From assembly GCA_017475785.1 (NCBI GenBank), contig JAFVEX010000051.1, positions 1-64,000 on the forward strand: a stretch of DNA of 64,000 nt, in the 5' to 3' direction. Origin of the DNA: Eubacterium sp. (GTDB lineage: Bacteria; Bacillota_A; Clostridia; Lachnospirales; Lachnospiraceae). Shown piece after piece: positions 26,493 through 34,903 of this stretch. Under the pieces are notes generated by a model. The model saw only the letters and a list, made by a program, of their open reading frames with translations. It had not been told where the DNA came from and made no database searches. Position 1 is the first letter of the stretch. The number at the start of each line of letters is the position of its first letter. Position numbers and translations under genes: made by a program.

Positions 26493-27254
26493 CATCAAAA
26501 GAAGCCACACCTAATTAGCAAAGCAAATTACAAAGGTTGGGTATACACTTCCGGAGTAAATGCATTGAGATCCCGGGGTGCAGATGAATTATCAAGGCAA
26601 AGATAATTTAAATGTACAGATCGATCAAATTAATCAGGATAAGGCTTCAGATACAGGAGGTACAGACCTTTGGGAAATCCACCGGTTGTAGTCCTTCAAT
26701 ATGAGAGTGGTATTGCATAGCAGTTCCCGACGAGAAAGACCTTTTATAAACTTGTGAAAGATGGTCACCGGACTCAGAGTAGTGTGACGCGACATGAAAG
26801 GTAATGTGCAGCTGGCAACTCATATTGAATATTACCACAAACTATTTTGAAAAGAGAGCACAGGCAGACCCGCATCATCGAACCAAAATACAGACGTGAG
26901 TTTGATTAAGAAGGTTTCGTGGATTCGTAAGAAGAAATTTTCTGTATCAGGCGAAGGTGTTGCGAAGGGAAGCAAGAGGAAAATCAGATGTGAAGGATTG
27001 AATCACAGCTCTCAATTTGAATATAGATTAAGGCACGTGTACTTTCTAAGTGAAGCAATTCACGAGTTGGGGATGTAACAGATCGAAACATTGGATTAAA
27101 GAAAGGAACCATGTAAATTGAATACCGATTGTTAAGCAGCCGTTTTATCGGGATTGTACGAAGCTAGTATAGAAGTGCACCGGTAGAACGGCTGCGATGT
27201 GTTTACGGAAAGGTTCAGTGTATTTTTTCGAAAAATCGCTGGACTATTTTTTTT
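26493..27254 (+). ncRNA. Candidate large structured non-coding RNA, about 760 nt
   Basis: The stretch is bounded by a near-consensus promoter and an intrinsic terminator, yet contains no credible gene: the longest frame, 60 codons at 26896, has no ribosome site or family. Many helices can be drawn, for example GGTAAT/ATTACC (26800-26805 with 26831-26836), ATACAGA/TCTGTAT (26888-26894 with 26941-26947), GTGAA-GCAA-TTCAC with a GNRA-type loop (27050-27063), AGGT/ACCT near 26660, and the 9-bp GCAGCCGTT/AACGGCTGC (27136-27144 with 27187-27195). Bacterial RNAs of this size include OLE, GOLLD and ROOL; ROOL is the one common in Lachnospiraceae. Identity is not proved. The sequence is A+T-richer than its neighbours. 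Confidence 0.6.
27214..27254 (+). terminator. Intrinsic terminator of the large RNA
   Basis: TTCAGTG (27214-27220) pairs with CGCTGGA (27237-27243) including two G-U pairs, with TTTTT/AAAAA above, then eight T (27247-27254). Confidence 0.75.
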
Positions 27255-27426
27255 GTCTCGTTATACTATTATAGTGATCGCCGTGTAACGTCTCAGCTGT
27301 ATGGGATGTACGGCGCGGCGTTCGACGATCAGAAATTCCACAGGAAAATGCGGGAATACTACATACTGCAGAACGCAGGAACGACACAGTAATACTACAA
27401 GGATTAGATTACTTGTACAGAGGAAG

Positions 27427-27540
27427 CGTGCGCAGGAGCGACGTGCGCAGGAGCAGCGTGCGCAGGAGCAGCGTGCACAGGAGCAACGCGCGCTGGAGCA
27501 GCATACACAGGAGCAGGATGTGCAGGAGCAGAGTGCACAG
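27427..27540 (+). repeat. Degenerate 15-bp tandem repeat, about 7.6 units
   Basis: Units resemble CGTGCGCAGGAGCAG. They run up to the ribosome site of the lipoprotein gene at 27561. The frame through them would encode RAQEQ repeats, but no start or ribosome site supports a protein. Between 27255 and 27426 only a short palindrome (ACTAT T ATAGT) near a possible -10 was seen. Confidence 0.8.
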
Positions 27541-27560
27541 AGAGTAGCGGAGGGTGACAC

Positions 27561-28658
27561 ATGTGGAGGCGGAAAAACAGCAGAATCAGCAGAAAAATGT
27601 GTTGCTTTCTGCTGGCAGCGGCTGCGATCGCCTGCCTGATGTCATCCTGCGGAAGCCGGCAGCCGGCGGAGCAGGCTGCCGGGACACAGACGGATTATGA
27701 GATATCCGTCGCGGCGAACCAGGAGCTTTTGTGGGATTACACAGATCCCTCGCTGATTCAGGAGGCGGCGGGCGCGCATGTGGCAGTCGTCGCGAAAGAA
27801 ATGGATCTTGAGTACTGGAAGGCGGTTCGTGAAGGCGCAGAGCAGGCAGTCGATGACCTGAATGAGCTCTGCGGCTATGAGGGAGATGACAAGGTTGTTC
27901 TGACCTTTGAGGGACCTGGAGGCGGCACGGATGTAGAAGCGCAGATCAACCAGATTGACGCCGTACTTGCCGAAAACCCATCCGTCCTCTGTATCGCGGC
28001 AGTTGACATGGCGTCCTGCGAGCCGCAGCTTGAGGCTGCCCTCGACAACGGGATTCCGGTGCTGGCACTGGATTCGGGTGTGGAGAGTCCGCTGTTGACT
28101 GCTACCTGCGCGACAGACAATTACGCGGCAGCGATTGAGGCGACGGCAAAGCTCTGCGAGGCAATCGGCGACGCCGGCGAAATCGCGCTGGTATCACATT
28201 CATCGACTTCTCAGACCGCAATTGACCGGGTGAATGGATTTACGTGGGAAATTGCCATACACCAGCAGGTGAAGGTCGCCGCAAATCTGGTTCAGAATAC
28301 GAGCGAGACGATGGAAACGATGCTTATGGCTGCGCTGGAGCTGCATCCTGATCTCAAGGGGATTTTTTGTACCAACGAGCAGATGGCAGCGGAGGTTCTT
28401 GACACGCTCAAAAAAGCAGATCGCCAGGATCTGGTCGTTGTCGGGTTTGATGCCGGAGAGGTGCAGCGGGAAGCGGTTGAGGAAGGCCGTGAGCTGGGGC
28501 TGATCTGCCAGAATCCGCGCGGCATGGGGTACGTATCGGTGACAGCCGCGCTGCACGCGGCGTCAGGTGATCACATTGATAAGCACATTGATACCGGCTT
28601 CCGGTGGATTGACAAAGATAATATGGATCTTGCCGGGAGCAGGACTTTTTTGTATTAA
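27561..28658 (+). CDS. Orphan sugar-binding lipoprotein (RbsB-like)
   Basis: 365 residues. Basic start, hydrophobic signal and lipobox CLMSSCGS (Cys about 30). The mature part is a type 1 periplasmic binding fold: HVAVVAKEMDLEYWKAVREG, SVLCIAAVDMASCEPQLEAA, ATCATDNYAAAIEATAKLCE, GIFCTNEQMAAEVLDTLKKA and LVVVGFDAGEVQREA. No permease or ATPase gene is next to it, so it may act with a distant importer or as a sensor. GGAGGGTG precedes the ATG. A large membrane protein follows 78 bp later, with a weak hairpin (28669-28717) between them. Confidence 0.88.
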   Translation: MWRRKNSRISRKMCCFLLAAAAIACLMSSCGSRQPAEQAAGTQTDYEISVAANQELLWDYTDPSLIQEAAGAHVAVVAKEMDLEYWKAVREGAEQAVDDLNELCGYEGDDKVVLTFEGPGGGTDVEAQINQIDAVLAENPSVLCIAAVDMASCEPQLEAALDNGIPVLALDSGVESPLLTATCATDNYAAAIEATAKLCEAIGDAGEIALVSHSSTSQTAIDRVNGFTWEIAIHQQVKVAANLVQNTSETMETMLMAALELHPDLKGIFCTNEQMAAEVLDTLKKADRQDLVVVGFDAGEVQREAVEEGRELGLICQNPRGMGYVSVTAALHAASGDHIDKHIDTGFRWIDKDNMDLAGSRTFLY

Positions 28659-28736
28659 ATAGATAACAGGGAAACGGTCGAAGAACCGGCATTTTCCTGG
28701 TTTTCTGCAGCAGGGGAAAAGGGGAGCAGGCAGAAA

Positions 28737-31190
28737 GTGGAAAAAAACAGAATTTTCAGAGTACTGATCAGGGTACTGGTGCTGGCTGCGGCAGTCGGAG
28801 CTGCGGCGGGTCTTATTTTACTGATTTCCAGGCACAGGAACGCGAAGACAGACGAAATCCACACAGAGACCTTTGGCACGCCGGAACTGCCGGTTATGTG
28901 GGTGCGGCTCGGGGAGCAGTCGGTCAATCCGATGTACGGTTATCGCGTTGAACAGGATCTCACTTCCAGACGGACCTCCCTCACGCTGCTGACGGCGGAC
29001 CGTTCTTTTGGCGTGCAGATTGATCCGTATGGAAAGCAGATTGTATCTGTCCGTTATGAAATCACTTCGCTCATGGACGGGGCGTTTGTTGAAAACGGCA
29101 CCGTTGAGAATCTGACGGAAGCAGAGGGGCTGTACACGGCGGAAATCGCGATTTCAACGCCGATCCTGATGGATCAGGAATACGCAATTCGTTTTGAGGT
29201 GGTCACTGCCGACGCGGAGGAAAACGGAGGGGCGGAGGATACCGTCTATTATTATACGCGTCTTGTGCAGAAAACGGGCACGAATCTCGACGCTTATCTG
29301 GCGTTTGTAAACCGGTTTTACAGGAACTGTATTTCCAAAGAAGATTCTGCCGGAATTGCTTCCTACCTGGAGTCCGACACGACACCCTCGCGCAGCAGCT
29401 ACGCCAATGTGACGATCCGCTCAAGCCTGGATCAGGTGACATGGGGAGAGCTGGCGCCGGAGCTGTACGAGGAGGCAATACCGGAGATCAAGGAGATCAA
29501 TGTCGAGACGGCCAGTTTTGTGCTGGATTATATCATTACCGCGGTTGACTCGGACGGAAAGACCGAGTATTATAACGTCCACGATTTTTACCGTCTGCGC
29601 ACCAATCAGGGCGAAATACTGCTGATCGACATGAACCGGAGCGCAGAACAGATTTTTGACGCGACGCGGTCAATTTACGCGGAAAAAAAGATTAATCTCG
29701 GCGTCCGCGCGTCGGATGTGCATTACGTCGTCAGTCCGGGACAGGACCGAGTGGCATTTGTTTCGGGCAGTGATCTGTGGCTTTACGGAAGTCAGGAGAA
29801 TGACCCCGCCACATGTGTGTTTACGTTCCGCAGCGCCGGCGCTCCCGACAGGAGGTCGGAAAACAGGAATTCGCACATAAGAATCTGCAGCGTGACAGAT
29901 GACGGGGAGGTGACCTTCGTCGTCTACGGCTACATGGTGGCCGGCCAGCATGAAGGATCTACAGGGATCGCTGCCTACCACTACAATGAGTCAGAGAATC
30001 AGCTGGAGGAACAGCTGTTTATCAGCTCCGCGCTGGATCCGGAGGTGCTCAGCTATTACGCCGAAAACCTGTCCTGCCTGAATGAGAGCGGGCAGCTGTA
30101 TCTCTTCACGGGGACGCAGATCCTTCGGACTGATATCGGGACAGGAGCCGTGACAGTGGTGCAGGATGATATCAATGATGAATGCATTGCCGCATCCTCT
30201 GATCAGAAATATCTCGCCTGGATGAATGAGATGGATCCATTTGCGTCCGCGAGCGTGACTGTCTTGAATACAGATGACGGATCGACACGGATGATCACCG
30301 CGCCCGATGGAGAAAAAATTCAGATCGTGGGATTTTTTAATCAGGATCTTGTGTACGGGCTTGCAAAAGATGAAGATATCGTGACAGATGCAGTAGGAAA
30401 CCACACATTTGGCATATATCAGCTTCTGATCGAAAATCCGGATGGAATGCTGCTGAAAACCTACGGAAATGAAGGGACGTACTACACGGAAGAAAGGTGG
30501 GATTCCGACAACCTGGAGCTGGTTCTGTCACAGAAGACAGACGGCGGTTTCATTGTTTCCGGAAGTGATCATATCATTAATAATGAGACGAAGACAGGAG
30601 ACGCAATACTCCCGGAGACTGCAAACAACCAGCGCTGCGGCCTTCAGGTAGTCCTGCCCTTTGAGGTGAGTTCAAAGGCGGGGGCACATGTGAGGGGCGC
30701 CGATCTGGTCGTTGCGGAAGAACTCCCGGACGTCACACTGGCATTGTCGGAGACAGACCAGAACCAGTATTTTGTATACGCGAACGGCGAGCTGTCGGCG
30801 ATCGTGACCGACACGAATTTCGCGCTGCGCAGCGCAGACCAGCTGCGGGGAATCGTCGTGGACAGCGCGCAGAAATACGTTTACGAACGGGGCAACTGGA
30901 GCGGCGGAAACATGATAGATCTCGAAAAAATTCCGCAGGCGCTTCTGACGCCGCCGATGGACGCCGGCGCGATTCAGGAGATTATCGGAGACAATTACGC
31001 TGTGCTTAATTACAGTGGCTGCTCTGTGGAGAGCATCCGGTACCAGCTCAGCCGCGGATATGCCGTTGCGGCAAAACTTTCGCCCGAACAGAATGTTTTG
31101 CTGGTTGGATATGACATCTATGAGAATTTGTGGTATTATGACCCGGAAAAGAAGGATGTGAAGGCGATCGGAAGCGAAGACGCCGAGTAG
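28737..31190 (+). CDS. Large membrane-anchored extracellular protein of unknown function
   Basis: 817 residues. One helix at about 9-30 (VLIRVLVLAAAVGAAAGLILLI), the rest extracellular by the positive-inside rule. No family was recognised with confidence. Stretches such as VVSPGQDRVAFVSGSDLWLYG and QKYLAWMNEMDPFA resemble blades of a beta-propeller (about 340-560). The last 60 residues (NYAVLNYSGCSVESIRYQLS, VLLVGYDIYENLWYYDP) recall a C39-like peptidase module in shape only, with a single Cys and no clear His. The start is GTG at 28737 after GGGGAG. It follows the binding lipoprotein and may be coexpressed with it. Confidence 0.7.
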   Translation: MEKNRIFRVLIRVLVLAAAVGAAAGLILLISRHRNAKTDEIHTETFGTPELPVMWVRLGEQSVNPMYGYRVEQDLTSRRTSLTLLTADRSFGVQIDPYGKQIVSVRYEITSLMDGAFVENGTVENLTEAEGLYTAEIAISTPILMDQEYAIRFEVVTADAEENGGAEDTVYYYTRLVQKTGTNLDAYLAFVNRFYRNCISKEDSAGIASYLESDTTPSRSSYANVTIRSSLDQVTWGELAPELYEEAIPEIKEINVETASFVLDYIITAVDSDGKTEYYNVHDFYRLRTNQGEILLIDMNRSAEQIFDATRSIYAEKKINLGVRASDVHYVVSPGQDRVAFVSGSDLWLYGSQENDPATCVFTFRSAGAPDRRSENRNSHIRICSVTDDGEVTFVVYGYMVAGQHEGSTGIAAYHYNESENQLEEQLFISSALDPEVLSYYAENLSCLNESGQLYLFTGTQILRTDIGTGAVTVVQDDINDECIAASSDQKYLAWMNEMDPFASASVTVLNTDDGSTRMITAPDGEKIQIVGFFNQDLVYGLAKDEDIVTDAVGNHTFGIYQLLIENPDGMLLKTYGNEGTYYTEERWDSDNLELVLSQKTDGGFIVSGSDHIINNETKTGDAILPETANNQRCGLQVVLPFEVSSKAGAHVRGADLVVAEELPDVTLALSETDQNQYFVYANGELSAIVTDTNFALRSADQLRGIVVDSAQKYVYERGNWSGGNMIDLEKIPQALLTPPMDAGAIQEIIGDNYAVLNYSGCSVESIRYQLSRGYAVAAKLSPEQNVLLVGYDIYENLWYYDPEKKDVKAIGSEDAE

Positions 31191-31236
31191 ATGTTTGGAG
31201 AGCAGGGGAATTTGTTTGTGAGTTATTATAGATTGT

Positions 31237-31577
31237 AGTTTGTCGGGATCGTGATTTTTTATTTTCGCACTCCGACAATGATATTCTCTGTACACTCCAC
31301 GGGAAATGCCATCGAACTTCGCACTAAGATGATGTAGGTGTGCGGCCTATTCGTCAAAGAGCAAGACTCTTAGCACGCGCGCCAACATCATCTAAAGTGT
31401 GAATTTCTCCGAACATTTCCACGTAAGTAGTGTTCAGAGAATATGCATTGCGTCGTGCTTACATAACGCACAACACTCATATGCCGCACGCCTACAGACG
31501 GTTAGTCTGCGGTTCGATGGTCTTTTCACAGGCAGACGAGGAAACTGAATTCGTCACTCTGCTGATCCCGACAAACT
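31237..31577 (+). ncRNA. Candidate 341-nt structured RNA before asnS
   Basis: AGTTTGTCGGGATC (31237-31250) pairs perfectly with GATCCCGACAAACT (31564-31577), closing a nested fold. Inside, ATATTCTCTG (31281-31290) pairs with CAGAGAATAT (31435-31444). Within that, TTCGCACT-GATGATGT-GGTGTGCG (31318-31344) pairs with CGCGCGCC-ACATCATC-AGTGTGAA (31376-31403) including several G-U pairs, and GAACA/TGTTC lies at 31411-31435. CAGAC/GTCTG (31495-31509) and GACGA/TCGTC add further stems. No long reading frame exists. No T-box signature, U-run terminator or tmRNA/RNase P signature was found. It may be a leader of asnS or an independent RNA. Confidence 0.55.
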
Positions 31578-31620
31578 TAAATTAATAAAATTGGAAGGGA
31601 ATTATTTAGAAGGGAGAGAT

Positions 31621-33015
31621 ATGGAAAAGATGATTACAGTTAAGGAATTGTTCAGGGAGCGGGAGAAGTATCTCGGAACGCAGGTGCAGGTCGGCGGATG
31701 GGTCCGCAGCATCCGCGACTCGAAGACGTTTGGATTTCTGGTTCTGCACGACGGTTCCTTTTTTGAGACGCTGCAGGTTGTTTACAGTGACAACCTCGAT
31801 AATTTTGCTGAGATCTCGAGCCTGGGTGTCGGCGCGGCAGTTCTTGTAAAAGGTTTGCTTGTTGAGACGCCGAAGGCGAAGCAGCCGTTTGAAATTCAGG
31901 CAGAGGAAGTGGTGATTGAAGGTGTATCCGCGCCGGATTATCCTCTGCAGAAAAAACGTCACTCTGTAGAGTTTCTGCGGACAATTCCGCATCTGCGCCC
32001 CCGCACGAATCTGTTTCAGGCGGCTTACAGAATCCGCTCGCTGACGGCGTTCGCGATTCACAAATTTTTCCAGGAGAGGGGTTTTGTCTACGTGCACACC
32101 CCGATTATTACGGGAAATGACGCAGAAGGCGCCGGCGAGATGTTCCAGGTAACGACGCTGGATCTGGATCACGCTCCACTGACTGATGAGGGCAAGGTCG
32201 ACTTCTCCGAGGATTTCTTCAAGAAGAAAACGAGCCTGACAGTGAGCGGCCAGCTGGATGGAGAGACATTCGCGCAGGCATTCCGCAATATTTATACATT
32301 CGGACCGACCTTCCGCGCGGAGAATTCCAACACGACGCGCCACGCGGCGGAGTTCTGGATGATTGAGCCTGAGATGGCCTTTTGTGATCTTGCAGGAAAT
32401 ATGGAAATTGCGGAGGCAATGCTGAAATACATGATCCGCGACGTGATGGAGCAGGCGCCGGAGGAAATGGCCTTTCTGAACCAGTTTGTGGACAAGGGGC
32501 TGATTGATCGGCTGCAGCATGTCGTCTCATCGGATTTTGGCCGCGTGACTTATACTGAAGCAATCGGGCTGCTGGAGAAAAACAACGATAAATTTGATTA
32601 TAAGGTCAGCTGGGGCTGCGATCTCCAGACCGAGCACGAGCGCTATCTGACCGAGGAAATTTTCAAAAAGCCGATTTTTGTCACAGATTACCCGAAGGAT
32701 ATCAAGGCATTCTATATGAAACAGAACCCGGACGGAAAGACCGTCGCGGCAATGGACTGCCTGGTTCCCGGTATTGGTGAAATTATCGGAGGAAGTCAGA
32801 GAGAAGAGGATTATGACAAGCTTGCGCAGCGCATGCAGGAGCTTGGCATGGACATGGAAGAGTACGGGTTCTATCTGGATCTCCGCCGCTTCGGAACGAC
32901 ACGGCACGCCGGATTCGGACTGGGATTTGAGCGCTGCATCATGTACCTGACCGGCATCGCGAACATTCGCGACGTGCTGCCATTCCCGCGTACCGTCGGA
33001 AACTGTGCTTTATAA
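31621..33015 (+). CDS. asnS: Asparaginyl-tRNA synthetase
   Basis: 464 residues, class IIb. An N-terminal OB-fold anticodon domain ([19 protein letters not shown]) is followed by the catalytic core with motif 2 ([21 protein letters not shown]) and motif 3 ([15 protein letters not shown]). It charges tRNA-Asn. The ATG at 31621 follows AAGGGAG. A TTG ten codons upstream is not preferred. A 341-nt folded RNA precedes the gene, an unusual leader for this enzyme. Confidence 0.95.
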   Translation: MEKMITVKELFREREKYLGTQVQVGGWVRSIRDSKTFGFLVLHDGSFFETLQVVYSDNLDNFAEISSLGVGAAVLVKGLLVETPKAKQPFEIQAEEVVIEGVSAPDYPLQKKRHSVEFLRTIPHLRPRTNLFQAAYRIRSLTAFAIHKFFQERGFVYVHTPIITGNDAEGAGEMFQVTTLDLDHAPLTDEGKVDFSEDFFKKKTSLTVSGQLDGETFAQAFRNIYTFGPTFRAENSNTTRHAAEFWMIEPEMAFCDLAGNMEIAEAMLKYMIRDVMEQAPEEMAFLNQFVDKGLIDRLQHVVSSDFGRVTYTEAIGLLEKNNDKFDYKVSWGCDLQTEHERYLTEEIFKKPIFVTDYPKDIKAFYMKQNPDGKTVAAMDCLVPGIGEIIGGSQREEDYDKLAQRMQELGMDMEEYGFYLDLRRFGTTRHAGFGLGFERCIMYLTGIANIRDVLPFPRTVGNCAL

Positions 33016-33134
33016 ACGCGCAAGCTGACGCAAGAAGCATTAAGGAACTGTAGCAGAATAACTTGATTATTTTCCTTGCCAATTGTTCCTGATTGCTGCG
33101 GCGAAAAGACTCGATATAACAAACCATGAATCAA

Positions 33135-33164
33135 AAGGAAGCGCTGGTCAGCCAGTGCTTCCTT
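33135..33164. terminator. Bidirectional terminator between asnS and hisA
   Basis: AAGGAAGCGCTGG and CCAGTGCTTCCTT pair with one mismatch around a short loop. On the minus strand TTTTG follows, and the hairpin reaches the hisA stop codon. It can end both convergent transcripts. Confidence 0.7.
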
Positions 33165-34146
33165 AATTCATGGCGCGGAGAACTTCTTCAAACGACATAG
33201 AACCGCCGAACAGATCGAGCGCGCTGCCGATTGTGACGTTCAGGCGGTTTTTTCCCGCTGTTTTCAGGAGCTTCAGATCTTCAAAGCTGCCGACGCCGCC
33301 GGCGTACGTAACAGGAAAACAACACTGGTCAGGGGAATTATCTTTTTCTGCAGACCGGCCAGAGGCGACAGTGTCGAAAAGCCGGCACGCGCGGGTACTT
33401 CCATCAGCAGAATCAGACGCAGTTGTCGATGCCTGAAAATCCGCAAGAATAGAGATGAGTTCCGCGTCGACACCCTGCTGCATCCCCTCTACGTCAGCAG
33501 CGTGTATAAGAAACTCATCACAGTAACGTGAAAGTGCCGCCAGTGTCTCTTTCGTGATTTCAGTTCCGGTAAATCGCTGCCAGCGATCCGTGACGACATA
33601 GTAATGCCCGGGTTTCAGGTCTCCGGAGACAGAGTCATCCACTGCAGCTGAGAAAGAGGGATTATTTCCGCTGTCTGGGGTGCCGGGCAGGCTCTGCTGC
33701 TTCGCCGCCGCGTATTTACGACAGGAGAGATCCAGCACAAGGCGGTCTCTGCCGACGGCGCGCACCATCTGGCCGAGCCGGTCGTAGTCTATGACCCCTT
33801 CGCGGAAAACGTAGGACGTGACAATGACATGACTCGCGCCGGCGTCCAGAAACATCCCCGCATTTTCCGGCGTAATGCCCCCGCCGGCCTGCAGGCCTCC
33901 AGGCCATGCGGCCAGCGCGGCCAGCGCCTGAGCCCTAGTAGCCTCATAGTAATCAGAGGAAGCAGGATTGAGCAAAATCACATGTCCGCCCCGGATTCCG
34001 TATTGCTGGTAGAGACGCGCGTAAAAAGCGGCGTCCTGCCCGGAAACAAAGTTTTCGCGTGCCGCGTCCCCGGCATCCCGCAAACTTCCGCCGACAATCT
34101 GCTTGACGGCTCCGTTGTGTATGTCTATACAAGGTCTGAATTCCAT
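33163..34146 (-). CDS. hisA: Eukaryote-type HisA isomerase (ProFAR isomerase)
   Basis: 327 residues. The sequence starts MEFRPCIDIHNGAVKQIVGG, the form seen in eukaryotic HIS6 and a group of bacterial homologues rather than standard bacterial HisA. Other motifs are HVILLNPASSDYY, QAGGGITPENAGMFLDAGA, RLVLDLSCRK, HAADVEGMQQGVD and VTYAGGVGSFEDL. It should isomerise ProFAR to PRFAR in histidine synthesis. Two low-complexity insertions rich in S and D (after KYAAAKQQ and after ADFQAS) make it 60 or so residues longer than usual. No other his gene is nearby. GGGAGAA precedes the start at 34146. Confidence 0.85.
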   Translation of the reverse strand: MEFRPCIDIHNGAVKQIVGGSLRDAGDAARENFVSGQDAAFYARLYQQYGIRGGHVILLNPASSDYYEATRAQALAALAAWPGGLQAGGGITPENAGMFLDAGASHVIVTSYVFREGVIDYDRLGQMVRAVGRDRLVLDLSCRKYAAAKQQSLPGTPDSGNNPSFSAAVDDSVSGDLKPGHYYVVTDRWQRFTGTEITKETLAALSRYCDEFLIHAADVEGMQQGVDAELISILADFQASTTASDSADGSTRACRLFDTVASGRSAEKDNSPDQCCFPVTYAGGVGSFEDLKLLKTAGKNRLNVTIGSALDLFGGSMSFEEVLRAMN

Positions 34147-34171
34147 AAAATTCTCCCGACAAACATAAATT

Positions 34172-34645
34172 TCAATGGCTGTGGGGGTCGTCGCATGGCA
34201 TGTCATCCATATCAAATGCCGCGCCGTCCCGCATGTCGCCGTCATCCATCAGGTCGTCCTGCATCATCCCGGCGGCGTGCGGCATGCCCGGGCGGTTCAT
34301 GTTCTCGCCCATGTAGACACGGTTTTTCCTGCGGGATTTTTCTACCAGATCGGACAGCATTTCTTTCACATCAAATGCCCGCCGGATGTTTTTGATATCA
34401 AAGTTTTTCATGGTCTGGTCGGCAGAGTCGCAGTGGATGGTGCCGGTTCGGATTATCCGCTGCCAGAGGGAGCGTGTAAGGGTGAGATCGGTGATGCGGT
34501 AGAGCCGGACGTCGTCTTCCCGCTGACTGAAAAAACCGGTGTCAATGAAGAGGCGGTCTTCATCGAGGGCATATTTCGTAAAGGTCCAGGGAAGCCCCAG
34601 GAAATTACGTTTGCGGTCTGACCACAGAGTTTCTTTGTGTTTCAT
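34172..34645 (-). CDS. Bacterial PH-domain protein (bPH_2)
   Basis: 157 residues. The first 110 form a bacterial PH-like domain: TFTKYALDEDRLFIDTGFFS, DDVRLYRITDLTLTRSLWQR and IHCDSADQTMKNFDIKNI. The C-terminal 45 residues are rich in M and D (MMQDDLMDDGDMRDG) and end in DDPHSH, a possible metal-binding tail. No membrane helix was seen, so it is likely cytoplasmic. AAGGAGGATAA precedes the start. hisA follows 25 bp later, so the two form an operon. Confidence 0.75.
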   Translation of the reverse strand: MKHKETLWSDRKRNFLGLPWTFTKYALDEDRLFIDTGFFSQREDDVRLYRITDLTLTRSLWQRIIRTGTIHCDSADQTMKNFDIKNIRRAFDVKEMLSDLVEKSRRKNRVYMGENMNRPGMPHAAGMMQDDLMDDGDMRDGAAFDMDDMPCDDPHSH

Positions 34646-34689
34646 GGAATTATCCTCCTTTATTCACGCGCAGGCAACGAGCCAGGGCC

Positions 34690-34825
34690 GCATTTATGCG
34701 GATCTGGTGATTGCCCACGAGCTGCATTTGCGCGGATTTGGCGACTGCCCACGAGCCGCATTTGTGCGGATCTGGTGATTGCCCGCGGGCCGCATTTATG
34801 CAGGTTCGGCGCCTGCCCGCCGGGC
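34690..34825. repeat. Four 34-bp tandem repeats with internal palindrome
   Basis: Units begin at 34690, 34724, 34758 and 34792 (GCATTTATGCGGATCTGGTG and relatives). Each contains a small dyad CCGCA TTTA TGCGG. They lie between two minus-strand genes. They are contiguous with no spacers, so this is not a CRISPR array. Confidence 0.85.
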
Positions 34826-34903
34826 GTAAGACGGCGCAGAATGTCCAGCGGACATTCGCCTTTGCGTCTGCCGGAGCGGCGAAAAGATGACGCAAAGCAG
34901 CTG

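Noticed and set aside
26896..27078. Sixty-codon frame inside the large RNA region
   Set aside because: There is no ribosome site or family likeness, and it lies in a region full of helices between a promoter and a terminator.
27301..27639. Open frame of 112 codons with RAQEQ repeats
   Set aside because: It has no ribosome site, its content is set by the 15-bp repeat, and it overlaps the start of a clear lipoprotein gene in another frame.
31237..31577. T-box leader of asnS
   Set aside because: The conserved AGGGTGGNACCGCG antiterminator box and a U-run terminator are both absent.
31237..31577. Miniature transposon with 14-bp terminal repeats
   Set aside because: No target-site duplication flanks the arms and the interior forms nested stems with G-U pairs. 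The idea is kept only as an alternative to test.
31237..31577. tmRNA, RNase P RNA or SRP RNA
   Set aside because: None of the universally conserved core sequences of these RNAs were found.
34690..34825. CRISPR-like array
   Set aside because: Repeats are directly adjacent with no unique spacers and no cas genes are near.
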